This document shows positions 10,912-22,820 of a DNA stretch of 64,000 nt, piece by piece. The DNA comes from Luzula sylvatica (taxonomy: Eukaryota > Streptophyta > Magnoliopsida > Poales > Juncaceae), in assembly GCA_946800325.1 (NCBI GenBank), contig OX326960.1, forward strand, positions 51,393,355-51,457,354, in the 5' to 3' direction. Within the stretch, counting starts at the first letter, position 1. Each line of letters starts with the position of its first letter. A model generated the notes under the pieces. That model had not been told where the DNA came from. It saw only the letters and a list, made by a program, of their open reading frames with translations, and did no database searches. A program made the translations under genes and the position numbers.

Positions 10912-12225
10912 TGATATTTGAATGAGTTATAAGCACGATTATGCAATGTTTCCGAATCTCGCATGATATATGAAAGTACCGCAAAAGTATTTGGCAAATT
11001 TTAGAAGCATCTTCCCTTTATTCTGTCTGTGTGTCTTGAATTAGAAGTGTTGTGGAGAGTCTGATCTTGGAGGTAGATATTTAATCTCCGAATTATAGGA
11101 ACAAATGCATAGGCAATCCTTGAATTTTAATAGAATCTCAGTTTAATCTTTCAATGTTTTAAAATTATCTAATAAAAATATCGAATACTAAATGTGTTGT
11201 CAGGAATTTAATTGATTGAATTGAATACTAAATCCAAATTAATGTACGATAAACAATAAAATTAAATTCATCTTCTTGTATACATTATTTTTTACCTTGT
11301 GGTAAATCTAGCATCCTAAAAATATTAACCACATACAAATTAATTGCATTAATTATTTGTTCATCTATTTTTTTAATTATGTGTGCATCAATTTAACATG
11401 TGTTAAACGATGAATTAATTTATTCTCAAATGATTTATTTTCATATTTAAGAAGTTAGAGTTAGTTGAATGTGAATGGTGATAAACAAAGTTATTTAAAA
11501 TATTTAATGTATTGATGATGTGTGAAATGATGGATTTGACACATGTAAAACATTATAAATGTATTATATATATTTGTTTAACACATGTAAAAAGATCAAT
11601 TAATCGAGTATAGTAATTTATTTTTCAAATTTGTAAGTTTAGATTTAATTACTCATGGATGGTGGCGAACAAACCAAATAAAAACATTAAATACATTTAT
11701 GGTGTGTGAAACAATGAACACTCTCTCATCCTATATAGGAGGATGATTCAAATAAAAAAAATTAATGTTTCGCTAAAACATTTAGTGACATATCAACACA
11801 TCAAACATTTAAGTGAATTGTAAAGGGGATGGATATCATCACTCATTCCAAAATACACATGCATAACTTGTTTGCCACCGATAGCATGACTGTGCCGGTC
11901 CTCCATGTTGGCTAGAGAGGTATTTGTCAAAGGCCAAATATTTATCAAGATCATTTTTTTGCATAGATATTAAATACATCAAATTAAACCGCATGATTCG
12001 CTTCAAATTTTTGTTTGTAACAAAATTTCACAATACCCTATGTATTTGTAGGAGATGTCAAAGAGCTAGAATTGAACCTAGCTATCGTAGGACTATTGAG
12101 CATGCCTTGTTCCAGTGGTAAAATGAAGGAAAATTATAATTTGTTCCCGAAATTCACCCAATTTTTCTTGATGGCATCATCAATTAAAATTGGGTGAAAA
12201 TGTGTCCCCAATTTGCACCCCAACT
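10912..12225. other. AT-rich intergenic spacer
   Basis: No gene or element with clear ends was seen. Imperfect repeats of an ACACATGTAAA-type motif occur at about 11520-11600. Confidence 0.4.
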
Positions 12226-12587
12226 TGTTGGTTCGAATTTTCGGTTGTTTGATTATTTCAAAAATAATGTCGATACTACTAACAAAATCTATCGAGAACA
12301 TTATAGGATACAAAATGCAACAAGAAAATCAAGATAAACAAGCAAAAATCAATCAAGAATAACACGGATCAAGACGTCGAAGAATTGCGAAGAAGATCAA
12401 AACGTAGAAGAATCACGGAATCAAGACATCGAAGATTTCGCAAGTCGGGATATCAATCTAATCACCAAAACACATTATAGGTATTACTAAACTTGTTTAT
12501 GAATGATTAAGCTCAAAATAAATCAAATAACTATATTCGAAATCCATCAAATTTGATGAATTAAAACAAAAGGCTGAAAAAAGGATG

Positions 12588-13140
12588 TCCGTTACAACGG
12601 AACTCAGTGTCCGTTATAACGGACATACTCGTCCTATTCAAGAATGAAAACACAGTATAGTCCATTACAACGGATTAACCAATCTGTTATAACGGACTCC
12701 GGCAAAGCGTTGTAACGGAAGAATGTCTGTTACAACGCTAATTAAATCCAAACTTAAAGGATGTCACAGAACTATGTCCGTTACAACGGACATATACGTC
12801 CGTTCTGACGGACATTGAACTCACTTCAGTACAACACTTTTTTCTCCATGTCCGTTGTAACGGATTAACCAATCCGTTATAACGGAATGTCCCTCAACGT
12901 TGTAACGGAGTATACTCCGTTATAACGGGAATTAAATTCAATCTGAAGTGAAGTTCCAGTATGATGTCCGTTGCAACGGACTTGTTAGTTCGTTGCAACG
13001 AACCTCTTAACACAGAGTTCCGTTATAACGGACATATGTTCCGTTGTAATGGACTGTGTAACAATTCGAATATAACAGCCGTAACGGCTAGTTTTGACTT
13101 ATGATCCGTTATAATGGACTTGATGTCCGTTGTAACGGAC
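12588..13140. repeat. Array of 18 palindromes of the form TCCGTTRYAACGGA inside the LTR
   Basis: Eighteen perfect or near-perfect copies of CCGTT-(two bases)-AACGG, mostly with TA, AC, GT or GC at the centre, are spaced irregularly between short unique linkers. They occupy the U3 part upstream of the TATA box. Confidence 0.9.
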
Positions 13141-13180
13141 TATGTAGAAAATGCAAATTCTGGAAAGGATCTATGTGTTC

Positions 13181-13188
13181 TATAAATA
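13181..13188 (+). promoter_or_regulatory. TATA box of the solo LTR
   Basis: TATAAATA follows the palindrome array and precedes a CTCTCTCTCC-rich leader. The same layout occurs in the second LTR copy. Confidence 0.75.
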
Positions 13189-13755
13189 GAACCCTTCCCT
13201 CATTCTCTCTCTCCTAACTTTTAGAATCTTATTTTCCACAATCAAAAGAGAGAATTATTGCAAAACCCTTTGAGCTCATAATCGTCTAAAACATTCTTAG
13301 AGGTTATTCCCTTCTCTTCCACCATCAAATACGATTCCCAACTTGCGTGACCGATCACGTTTAGTTCGTATCAAATATTGTAATAGGCTAGTACCAATAG
13401 TGTAAATCCCGCTATAGATTGATAGAAATATGTGTAAATCAATCTATGCAAAACCTTGTAAGAGTGATTCGGGAATTCAATCGAAAGTCGAAAAAGGCGT
13501 AAGGCATCTACGGAGACGTAGGTACTTGTATTCAATCGAGTCGGTCGATTAAGCAAGTAGACGGTGAGTTAAAGCCACAAAGCAACCACCTACCGAACTC
13601 CTTAATCAAACATCGCGTGTTCAATTGTTCGGTATTTGCATAATTTCATTTATATCATTTTAGTTTCCGTATTAATTCAGAATTGGTATACCAAAGTCGA
13701 AAATTGTACACTAGGATTACCTATTCACCTCCATCTAGGTTAGAATTAAACAACA

Positions 13756-15538
13756 CAATCTATCTCCAATTAATCTTGTATCCAAAATTTCATAATTTTA
13801 ATTGAAATTTAATTCATTACATCATTGATTAGTTCAATTAGAAAATAATTAATTAAAAATTAATTATCGTCATTATTAATTGGAAGCAGAGTTCGGGTGC
13901 AAATTGAAGATCTATTTCCCTCAAAACAAAATCGTGATGTCATGATGATGACATCACGATTTTGGTGGTCAAATATGGAGGCACAGTAGAAAAACTCTAA
14001 AATGAAGAGCGAGCTTTAAATTTTTTCTTTATCAAGTGGAATTTGAATAGTGGGCTTTAAATATATTTGAGTGAAATAGTTTTTTTTTTTTTTTTAATTT
14101 AAATAAACAGTGAGCTTTAAATTATTCCGGTGCACATTTAAAGCCTTTTTGATTCTCTTAACCTCCTTGACTGGATGGATAGTCATCTACCATCCAATTC
14201 TGAAAGTTTTTCCAAATAGCCAAATCCTGACCACGCACAATGTAAAAATTATCTACCGAGATGTAACGGGTCTTAGAAAATGGAGGTTGACTATGTAAAT
14301 CTTCGAGGAATACTGATCCAACCCTAATCAAACTCAATGCCAGTGTGATATCATGTAACCATAGTTAACAATTAAATTTGACATAAGGATAGGATATATA
14401 TGGATATATTATAGAAAATTATCTTCTGAAAATTAAGAAGTTCAATTTTTGAGAGAATTGAAGAGACCGACAAAGAGAAACAGTTACGGTAGTTGCATGT
14501 GGGCCCTTGAGAGAACCTTCCTCCTACTACTCAACGGAGAAGGCAATAGTTTATCAATTTTCGATATTTTAGTATATCTTTGCTTCTCGAGTGTGAGGGG
14601 TGATTCTTAGCAATTATACAAGAATATGTATGAAAACCCAAAAATGTTATGCAGTAGCAAATATTTTGTCTGCCAATTAATTAGAGAAAAAAAAGGAAAA
14701 GAGAAATGATCAATCAAACTGTACAATGAGGAAACGGGAGAAACAAAGAGGGATTTATATACAAGTCAATTTATATTATTTTGTTCGTCATATGGAGATT
14801 TGCGGGATGGTAAATTGGTGAACAGTCAAATACAAGGATTCTACTTTTATAAAACATTCATAAAACTCAACATCGTCGTGAATAAATGAATGCAAATTAT
14901 TATTATTTAACATGTATAATTCGGATAAATTTTAAAAATTCTCAAATGAGTCACTAAAAATTTCAATGACTCGTACAAGAACATTTAAAAATTAACTAAA
15001 TTATGAGACCAATGACAATATTTACGGATACTTCAAATAATCGATTTTATCTGGATCGCCGTATCCTAATCGAATGATAAATCATATTGTTCTATCATCG
15101 AATCCGTACAACACAAGTTATATACGATGCCCCCACACTCTCACAAAAATACCTTTGATGCGTCATTTATTCTAAAAAAATATTTTTTATTGAAGCATTA
15201 AAATTGTTAGAGTAAGAGTGGGGAAATATTATATTTTTTCCATATTTTAATGCCTCAAATACAAAATTAAGTGATCGGTGATCTAATTTGTCACGTATAA
15301 TTTGATAATATAAGAACTAATATTTCGAAGCGGAGCAGGAGATTTTCTAGTTATTTAATAGTTCATCAACATATTATTTACTTATGTTAATCCTCTCACA
15401 GAGATATTTTGGTTAATTGTGGGGGTATGACAAAATTTCCCATAAATTAATATTAACATCTTAATCAAACTAGCAACATTTGACCCTGCGGCTGCGGCCC
15501 ATTGGTGGCTTTATCTACCTGGAAACATCCTAAGGTAC
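13756..15538. other. AT-rich spacer with MITE-like palindromes
   Basis: A palindrome at about 13926-13962 (AAAATCGTGATGTCATGATG and its complement) resembles the segment near 8820. A weaker inverted repeat with CCCCACACTCTCAC-like ends lies at about 15129-15226. No gene seen. Confidence 0.45.
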
Positions 15539-15546
15539 CTAACGAG
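15539..15546. repeat. 8-bp TSD CTAACGAG, left copy
   Basis: CTAACGAG directly precedes the large hAT element and is repeated exactly at 21224-21231. Confidence 0.93.
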
Positions 15547-15557
15547 TAGAGGTGGCA

Positions 15558-16010
15558 ATCGGGCGGGGCGGGTCGGGTTCGGGTCGGGTCGGGTCATTTC
15601 GGATTCGGGTCGTTTCGGTTTGCGGGTCATTCAGGTCATCGGGTCATTCGGGTCGCGGGTCTTTCGGGTTTCGGGTCGTTCGGTTCCGGGTCGTTTCGGT
15701 TTTCGGGTCGTTCGGTTCCGGGTCGTTCGGTTTTCGGGTCGTTCGGTTCCGGGTCGTTCGGTTTTCGGGTCGTTCGGTTCCGGGTCGTTTCGGTTTTCGG
15801 GTCGTTCGGTTCCGGGTCGTTTCGGTTTTCGGGTCGTTCGGTTCCGGGTCGTTTCGGTTTTTGGGTCGTTCGGTTCCGGGTCGTTTCGGTTTTTGGGTCG
15901 TTCGGTTCCTTCGGTTTCCGAATCGTTTCGATTTTCGGATCGTTCGGTTCCGAATCGTTTCGATTTTCGGGTCATCGATTTTGAGTCGTTTCAGTTTTTG
16001 TTCTTTCGGG
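15558..16010 (+). repeat. 5' subterminal repeat cluster of the hAT element
   Basis: Tandem variants of GGGTCGTTCGGTTCC and GGGTCGTTTCGGTTTTC, about 32 bp per double unit. The Arg/Gly/Ser/Phe open frames across it are products of the repeat. Confidence 0.85.
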
Positions 16011-16904
16011 TACGAATTACAGGTCGATGAAGGATTTTGATAAAAATATTTTGTTTTGTGTTTTATATAATTTCAATTTATAATTATGCCGTTGTAAATG
16101 AATTTTGTTTGGATTTGTAAATGACGATCAATAGTGTAGAGAGTAGTATTAATTATTATGACTCCTAGAATATTTATATGAGCTCTGCTTTGGATACTGA
16201 GCTAAAAAAACAAATAATTGATTAATTACGAAATTATTTTAATTTCTTCATTGTATCTTTAAATGGAATGATAGTGTTATTGCAAAATGAGTCTGAACAG
16301 GATAAATCAGGATAAATAAATAGTGGATTTTTCAAAAAACTGAATTTATATTTGAAATTAGTTTTTTATGAGAATAAAATAAATAAAACACTAAATATAT
16401 AATTTACAATTTTAATTAATGAAAATTTGGTACTTTAATTTGTAACAAAATTGTGAAAATTGGGATTTACATGGAATCTAAATTTTGTAATTGGTCCAGT
16501 TCTTTTGGTATCCGGATAGCAAAGTTATATGGTATGTCTTTGCAAATAAGATAATTTCATATAATAAATAATTAAATATATAAAAAATAATGCAATTGAA
16601 ATACATATTTAATATTTAAAATATGTGAGATCTCCAATTAATTTTTGCTCAAATTTCTAAAAATATGAAAAATTAATTTAGGATATTTAAAAAAAAAGAA
16701 ATAACAAGTAATGATATTTAAAAGTTACAATAGAAGAAGGTGTTCAAGATTACCAATTAAATTAGGAATAGATCCAATGAAATAATTACTCAATAAATTC
16801 CCTCAGTAATAAAATAAATGGAAACAAAGAAAATTATTTCCCGCCAAAATATTTTTAATTAAACTCCAAAATTCAGATAATAATTTAAACTCCAAAATTC
16901 AGAT

Positions 16905-17246
16905 AATACATAGAAATATTCCTAACATAAAAAAATAAATAATAACTCCAAAATTATTTCCCGCCAAAATATTTCATTACTTTCCCTCCTCTTTTCATGT
17001 CTCATATTTTTAATTAAACTTTTAGTATTAATATAATTATTGAACATATTAAAATTTAGATAATACATAGAAATATTTCTAACATAAAAAAATAAATAAT
17101 AACTTCAAAATTATTTCCCTCCAAAATATTTTGTTACTTTCCCTCCTCTTTTCATTTCTCATATTTTTAATTAAACTTTTAATATTTATATAATTGTTGA
17201 ACATATTAAAATTTAGAGAATACATAGAAATATTCCTAACATAAAA
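16905..17246. repeat. 157-bp tandem repeat, two copies plus a partial third
   Basis: The phrase AATACATAGAAATATT recurs at 16905, 17062 and 17219, and the sequence between is conserved (AACATAAAAAAATAAATAAT, CCTCCTCTTTTCAT blocks). Confidence 0.8.
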
Positions 17247-18354
17247 AATGTGATTACAAAGAAAATGATAACTGTATAGGGGGGTTTGTATATTTATTAT
17301 TTCCCTTTTTTAATTTAATATAATTGTATGTATCCTTCTAAAAATTAAAATATCCAGTTTAACCTCTCATAAAAAAAAAACATAGCATTTATCCAAAATT
17401 TAGAATCATCCAGTTTATCTATTAAAAGTAACAATTAATATTAAAAAATTTAGTTTACCCTTTGAATACTTACTTATTTCAAAACCTATAAAAAAATAGT
17501 TACCCTTCTCAAACATGATATTAACAATTTTGAAAATAGTTACCCTATTGCATGCATACTTAATTAGTATTGGAAATGATATGTTGACGTTGCAAATATT
17601 ATATTGATCATACAAATAATATATCGACTATGATGTTGATTTGTTTTATCGTCATTTTCCCGATATATGATAATGAATTAATTATAGAACAACGAAGGTA
17701 GCAAAAAAGAATTGTAATTAATTAATTTGAGGAATTGTAATGTATAGAATACAAAAAAAAAAATTCAATAGCAGAAAATATATAATACTTATTATTAAAA
17801 AAATAAAAATACAAACTATTGTAAAACAAACTATCAAAAAGTTCATTAAATTAAACTCCAATAAATAAGGGTTAACGTGCACATCACGTACTTTGAAGTT
17901 GTGTAACTAGTATTGAAAATGACATGTTGACGATTAAAACATATTAATCATAAAATGATACCAATCCTAAAATATAATATTAACCATTGTGTAACTAGTA
18001 TTGAAAATGCAATGCATTGACGTTCAAATCATTTTTAGAATAATATAATAATTATATTGAATATTAATTATATTACTATAATTATTATGTATGATAATTA
18101 TATTAATTATATTGAATATTAATCATTTTTAGAATAATAGATATAATGTATTATGATATATTATTTTCATGCTCAAATATATTAATAATTTGTTAATTTG
18201 ACACCAAATTAATAATTTGAATAAATATATTATAAATTTTGAAAATATTTGCCCTGCTCAAATTTCATGTTTTCAATTTTTGGTCCAAAATTTGGAAACA
18301 CTGTAAGAAACCCTAGTATTTTCTCTGCTCCCGCTCTTTATTTCCTCTCCTCTC

Positions 18355-18391
18355 TCTCCCCCTCTTATTTTCGCCCAAAAACCATCTCACC

Positions 18392-18432
<41 letters not shown>

Positions 18433-18575
18433 CGCCCAAAAACCATCTCTCTCTCTCTTATTTTCGCCCAAAAACCATCTCACCCTCCTCTCTCTCTCTC
18501 TCTTATTTTCGCCCAAAAACCATCTCACCATCTTCTCTCTCTCTCTTATTTTCGCCCAAAAACCATCTCACCCTC
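18355..18575 (+). repeat. CT-rich minisatellite, probable captured gene leader
   Basis: Five copies of CTTATTTTCGCCCAAAAACC are separated by (TC)n runs, the longest at about 18391-18425. Such CT-rich stretches are typical of plant 5' UTRs; here one appears to have been amplified. A short ATG frame (33 codons) begins at 18604 and is not recognised. Confidence 0.7.
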
Positions 18576-19069
18576 TGGCCTCTCGTCTCAGGAGCCTCAC
18601 AAGATGCGACGTCACGCTGACAGCAGGTACAAGACACGCCGCCATGCCACCCTGAATCTGAGACCTCGCCCTCGAAGCAATTTGTTCCACTCGCCATCAC
18701 CCTGAATTGTTTTGTTATTTACTCACTCCGGGGCCTCTACTCGCCATCGGCAGACAAATAATGCTAGGGTTGCGGCTCCTGCAAGGTAATTGATTGAATT
18801 GTTTTGTTATTTAGTGCGTTTGTATGTTTTTTCGTTGTTTTCGTCGCAAATTAGATACATGTTTGGTATAATTTAGGGTTGTTTTAGTAGCATAGTATCG
18901 TTTTACTTCGATTGAACTCATTAATGCTCTGTGGAGCGAAATATGTTTGCTTAGTTACTATATTGTGCAATTAGATCTCCATTTACTCCCATTTATGCAA
19001 TTAATCTCCATTAATTCACAGTTCATGCATGTTGTTTGCTTTACTCATTAGCATTCCCTAATTTTACAG

Positions 19070-19190
19070 TGTTATCACGGAGCCATTCAATGTAGATAGC
19101 TCGCAGAAGCTTTGTTCATCGCTCGAGCCTATTCTTCGTAGAATTGTTTGTGAAGAGGCGGAACGTGCCTTGGCCAAGCTGGGACCCGCG
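19070..19190 (+). pseudogene. Exon fragment of a CBP60-type calmodulin-binding protein gene
   Basis: A splice-acceptor-like TTTTACAG (19062-19069) precedes a 40-codon stretch containing [15 protein letters not shown] and [14 protein letters not shown] recognise this as the conserved N-terminal block of the plant CBP60 family (transcription regulators of salicylate and defence signalling that bind calmodulin). The homology stops at GPA, the frame then reads 11 unrelated codons and reaches TAA. No DNA-binding or calmodulin-binding region follows. It is a captured fragment inside the hAT element, not a working gene, although it might be transcribed. Confidence 0.8.
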
Positions 19191-19868
19191 TTATTCTTCT
19201 TCTGGCTTTGTCAGATTTTTTAAGGTATTGATTTCAATTCAATTTTTTTCTTTTCGAATAATTTTTAAGATTTTGATTTGAGTTCAGTTTGTTTCTTTTC
19301 AAATCTTAGGGTTATTTTCGTAGAAAGGCATGCTATTTATTGGACTGCTCCGATGAGTTATTTCGATGATCTGGGAGTCTTTCATGACCGGTATGAGCCT
19401 TCTGTATTCAATTTTATTTTTTTTTGCTTCAATTGGTATTGCAAATGGAGGTGCACAATATATCACATATGATAGGGGATTTGTAATTGTTTCTCATATT
19501 ATAACATTACTTTCATATTTTTAAATTAACGAAAAAGGCCATCTCCTTTGGTTATTTCTTCAATTCAGCAGATATAGCTTAGAGGCCATGTCGCCCAAAC
19601 ACGCTGCCTATGGCTTTGCCTGCCAATTCTGCTTCGAATAAGCCCTTTCGTCGAACAACATATACCTTAGTTTTCTTTTTCTTAATTAATAATTAGGTTT
19701 TCGGTTCATTCTTTTAGTTATTCATTAATTTCACGTTAATACTATTTTAGTTCGTTCATCTCGAGACTAAATGTAATTGATTGCACGATTTCTATATTTC
19801 AGGAATGATTGCTTTCCGCAGAAAGGGGCTTTATTGCGGTTCTGAGATTCTTTATATTTTGACATATT

Positions 19869-19977
19869 GCAGGGGCTTATTTGCAAATTTCCTCAAAAGG
19901 TAATTATAATTATTTTTATTGCAGGGGTTTATTTGCAAATTTCCTGAAAAGGTAATTATAATTATTTTTATTGCAGG
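19869..19977 (+). repeat. Direct repeat of about 52 bp
   Basis: The stretch from GCAGGGGCTTATTTGCAAAT to TTTTTATT occurs twice in a row (from about 19869 and about 19921), followed by a third GCAGGGG start. Both copies end in an acceptor-like TTTTTATTGCAG, which suggests duplication of a small exon/intron unit. Confidence 0.75.
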
Positions 19978-20212
19978 GGCCTTAATTGCAGATTTCGAGT
20001 CAAAGTATCACGAATTGTACAATTGGCAAAATATGTCCCTGTATATTGGCAAAATTAATAATTCATTATATTGTGCAGAAAGGGACTTAATTGCGGTTCA
20101 CGAATTGTCACAGCACAAGACGGCTATGGAAAATATAAAAGAATGGTACATGGAAACATTATATACATTTGCTGATTGTTGTACTAATTAGGGTTCCCTT
20201 TTTTTGTACATG

Positions 20213-20365
20213 TTCCCAAATGAGGAGCACGTGTACAAGTCCTTCCTCGGCATTCTTAACTTGTACCTCAAGGAGAATAAGACCATTGAAGACATGGACA
20301 GACAAGTTGAAATGCTTTTCGAGCACCATCTTGATTTACTCGAAGAGAGCGAGACCATTTCCTGA
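20213..20365 (+). pseudogene. PAH-domain fragment of a SIN3-like (SNL) corepressor gene
   Basis: Fifty codons and a stop, containing EEHVYKSFLGILNLYLKENK and VEMLFEHHLDLLEE. This matches the helical core of a paired amphipathic helix (PAH) domain of plant SIN3-like histone deacetylase scaffolds. The usual ending (EFxxFLP) is missing and is replaced by a stop after SETIS. No Met opens the frame. It lies about 1 kb after the CBP60 fragment in the same hAT element and on the same strand, so the element has sampled at least two unrelated genes. A chimeric transcript is possible but not shown. Confidence 0.72.
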
Positions 20366-20883
20366 TTTAATATTGTTATTTTTAATTTGGAATTGTTGAT
20401 GATTATTTTGTATACATGTAATAAATTCAAGTTTAAAAATAATGTCATGTATTTATATTTTTATATGATATTTTCTTTGTTTTAGTGTAATTTTATAATT
20501 TAGTATTAAAATGTAATGAAATTTTATAATTTAATACAATATTTTATTATATTATATCATATGTGAATGCTTGCAAATACTTACATTGTTGTAGTGTCTC
20601 AGTGTCTGTCCATGTAATAATATTATATTATATTATATCAATTTAATAATTATAACATAATTATTTAATTGTTACAATTTAATTACTATATATTATATAA
20701 GATATAATATTATATCAATTATATGTCTATCATAATTATAACAGCCCCTTAGTATTTCCAAATATATGCGCAAGACAAAAAAAAAAAAGATACACATGAT
20801 ATATTATTTTATTTAATATTAATTATTACAAGAAAATCATATAAAAAATATATATATTTCATGCAGAACATTTGATATGTATC

Positions 20884-21210
20884 TCGGGTTTCAAGTCATT
20901 TCGGTTTCGGGTCATTCGGGTTCGGTTCGATTTCGGTTTCGGGTCATTCGGGTTCGGTTTCATTTCGGGTTCGGGTCATTCGGGTTTCGGGTCGTTCGGA
21001 TTTCGAATTATTCGGGTTCGGGTCGATTTCGGGTTCGGGTCATTTGGTTTCGGATCGATTTCGGGTTCGGGTCATTCGGGTTCGGGTTGACTTCGGGTTC
21101 GGGTCATTCGGTTTCGGATTCGGGTTCGGGTCGTTGACTTGTCAATATTTTCGGGTCGGGTCGGATTCGGGTTCGGACGAGTCGGGTCATTTTTTCGGAT
21201 CGGGTCAGAT
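20884..21210 (+). repeat. 3' subterminal repeat cluster of the hAT element
   Basis: Tandem variants of GGGTTCGGGTCATTCGG in the same strand sense as the 5' cluster. Confidence 0.85.
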
Positions 21211-21231
21211 TTTGCCAGCTCTACTAACGAG

Positions 21232-22436
21232 AGATCCAAAAGGCCAAGTAAGTAGTGTTCGTTGACTTATTTTTATTTCCTCGTATTTTTTCCCATCATG
21301 CGGATCAGCGCCGTATTGTTTAACGAGGAACAGTACTGTATTATTTAACATGGAATGATTATTCATTTCGGAAAAATATACTCTAAATGCATTCCAGACT
21401 TTTTCTGTTCATCGCTTGGTTTATTTATGCATTGGGAGTTGTTATTGGTACTGTCTGATCCATTCTCCCCGCCACACGTTTAGCCATATGCACGCACTGT
21501 ATATTGTCAGGTGATTTCCACCCTTTTCTATTGTTTTTTACGTTCTATACTACGAATAAAAAGTTGGTTGTTATTTATATCATTTTTATTTTTATTTATA
21601 AATATTATATTTTTTTATATATATTTTTTATACTATGGATACAAAATCTGTTGTTATTTATTATGTTGCTCGGATACGGCGATACGGTTACGCGTATCGG
21701 ATATGGCGATACGACAATTTAACATATGATTTAGGATACGATACGCGTATCGGATACGGATTGATTTTGATTTTTCGAAGTATCCGCGCAACATAGGTTA
21801 TTTACACAATCATACTATACAATTTTTATACTATGAATGAAAAATTTGTTGTTATTTATATCTTTATATATTATAAGTATATTTTTTCTATACTCGAGCT
21901 TATAGATCTGTTTTTATATTTTTTTACTATACATCTATTATATTATAAATTACATATTTGTTGTTATTTATATTTTCGTATTATTATTTGTATTTTTTTT
22001 ATAATTGAGATTAAAGATATATTGTTATTTATATATATTTTGTACTATATTATGGATTAAAGATCTATTGTTATTTATATTTTTTACTATTATTTATAAT
22101 TTGTATACTATGAACTAAATATATGTAAACACTAGTTATTTATACATTTTTTCTATAGTATGAATAAAAATATGTTGTTATTTATACATTTTTATTATAA
22201 AATTATATAAATCTGAAGCCGAAAAGTATAAAAACAACTATATAAATTTGAAGACGGAAGATATATTGGACGTTGCCTGAATATTATGCACAACCCGTAA
22301 AAAACGGCCCCTCGTCTATTTTATGACCGCGCCTTTCTTTGACTCCTGCACTTGGTGACCTGACGTGTTGGGGTTAAATACGACGTTTCGAAGTACATTT
22401 ACTTCGTAGTGCACTAGCGTACAACAACCTCCTTAT
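21232..22436. other. Spacer of short TTGTTATTTATA repeats with one nested MITE
   Basis: Between about 21540 and 22200 the phrase TTGTTATTTATA recurs every 50-100 bp with TATACTATGAATAAAAA-type linkers. This is a decayed tandem repeat. No gene seen. Confidence 0.55.
21661..21796. mobile_element. hAT-type MITE, 136 bp
   Basis: The ends TTATGTTGCTCGGATAC and GTATCCGCGCAACATAG are inverted repeats with two mismatches. GTTATTTA flanks the element on both sides (21653-21660, 21797-21804). The inside contains further GGATACG/CGTATC repeats. Confidence 0.8.
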
Positions 22437-22445
22437 TTAATTTAA

Positions 22446-22693
22446 GAGCAGTGATGTACATCCCCCAACCTACACTTGGAGTCTTGATGACATGGATAAG
22501 AATTAACACCTTAAGAATTAACACACAAAAACATGATTTAACACCTTATTTGGGTGTTCAATCATAAAATAAGATACTAAAGCGCAAATTAAGATGTTAA
22601 ATCATGTATTTGTGTGTTAATTCTTGAGGTGTTAATCGTTATCCACGTCATCAAGGCTGGGGGGAGGGGAGTAGGGGATGTACAACATTTTCC
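22446..22693. mobile_element. Mutator-like MITE, 248 bp, in the promoter of esterase gene 2
   Basis: Terminal repeats are GAGCAGTGATGTACATCCCC and, read inverted at the other end, GGAAAATGTTGTACATCCCC. The palindrome continues inward (GATTAACACC, AATTAACACACAAA). A 9-bp TSD TTAATTTAA lies at 22437-22445 and 22694-22702. It ends 128 bp before the esterase start codon. Confidence 0.8.
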
Positions 22694-22781
22694 TTAATTT
22701 AATCATTGTATTGTACAAGCCAAACTTAGCTGTCAATAAGAATATCACTATCTAACGATTAGTTCCGCATGTATTATCTGC

Positions 22782-22789
22782 TATATAAA
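22782..22789 (+). promoter_or_regulatory. TATA box of esterase gene 2
   Basis: TATATAAA lies 31 bp before the ATG at 22821, which implies a very short leader. Confidence 0.6.
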
Positions 22790-22820
22790 CGTCCAATCTT
22801 CTTCTTCGGCCAATAACACA

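Larger units (their letters stand above)
12226..13755 (+). mobile_element. Solo LTR of a Copia retrotransposon, 1530 bp
   Basis: It begins TGTTGGTTCGAA and ends TTAAACAACA. It is collinear with the LTR at 51503-53019, which is joined to a primer-binding site and gag, and this fixes its identity. It contains a palindrome cluster (12588-13140), a TATAAATA box (13181-13188) and a C/T-rich leader after the box. Neither a primer-binding site nor gag follows, so this is a solo LTR. The flanking pentamers (CAACT before, CAATC after) match only partly, so the TSD is mutated or the ends have changed. Confidence 0.8.
15547..21223. mobile_element. Large non-autonomous hAT element (5677 bp) carrying host gene fragments
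   Basis: The ends are TAGAGGTGGCAA (15547-15558) and TTGCCAGCTCTA (21212-21223). These are inverted repeats with 11 of 12 matches, flanked by a perfect 8-bp TSD. This fits the hAT superfamily. Subterminal clusters rich in CGGGT and TTCGG lie just inside both ends (about 15558-16010 and 20884-21210). They are G-rich on the same strand at both ends rather than inverted. The interior has no transposase. It holds a 157-bp tandem repeat, a CT-rich leader-like region, a CBP60 exon fragment and a SIN3-like PAH fragment. It therefore looks like a gene-capturing element (Pack-type) mobilised in trans. Confidence 0.88.

Noticed and set aside
12588..13140. Regularly repeated palindromes as a possible CRISPR array
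   Set aside because: Spacing is irregular, units are short perfect palindromes without constant-length spacers, there are no cas genes, and the context is a plant LTR.
15552..16040. Arg/Gly/Ser/Phe-rich open frames, up to 162 codons, on both strands
   Set aside because: All come from translating the CGGGT subterminal repeat of the hAT element in different frames.
18249..18700. Ser/Leu-rich and Arg/Glu-rich frames across the CT minisatellite
   Set aside because: Low-complexity translation of (TC)n and its flanking repeat; no domain and no conserved start.
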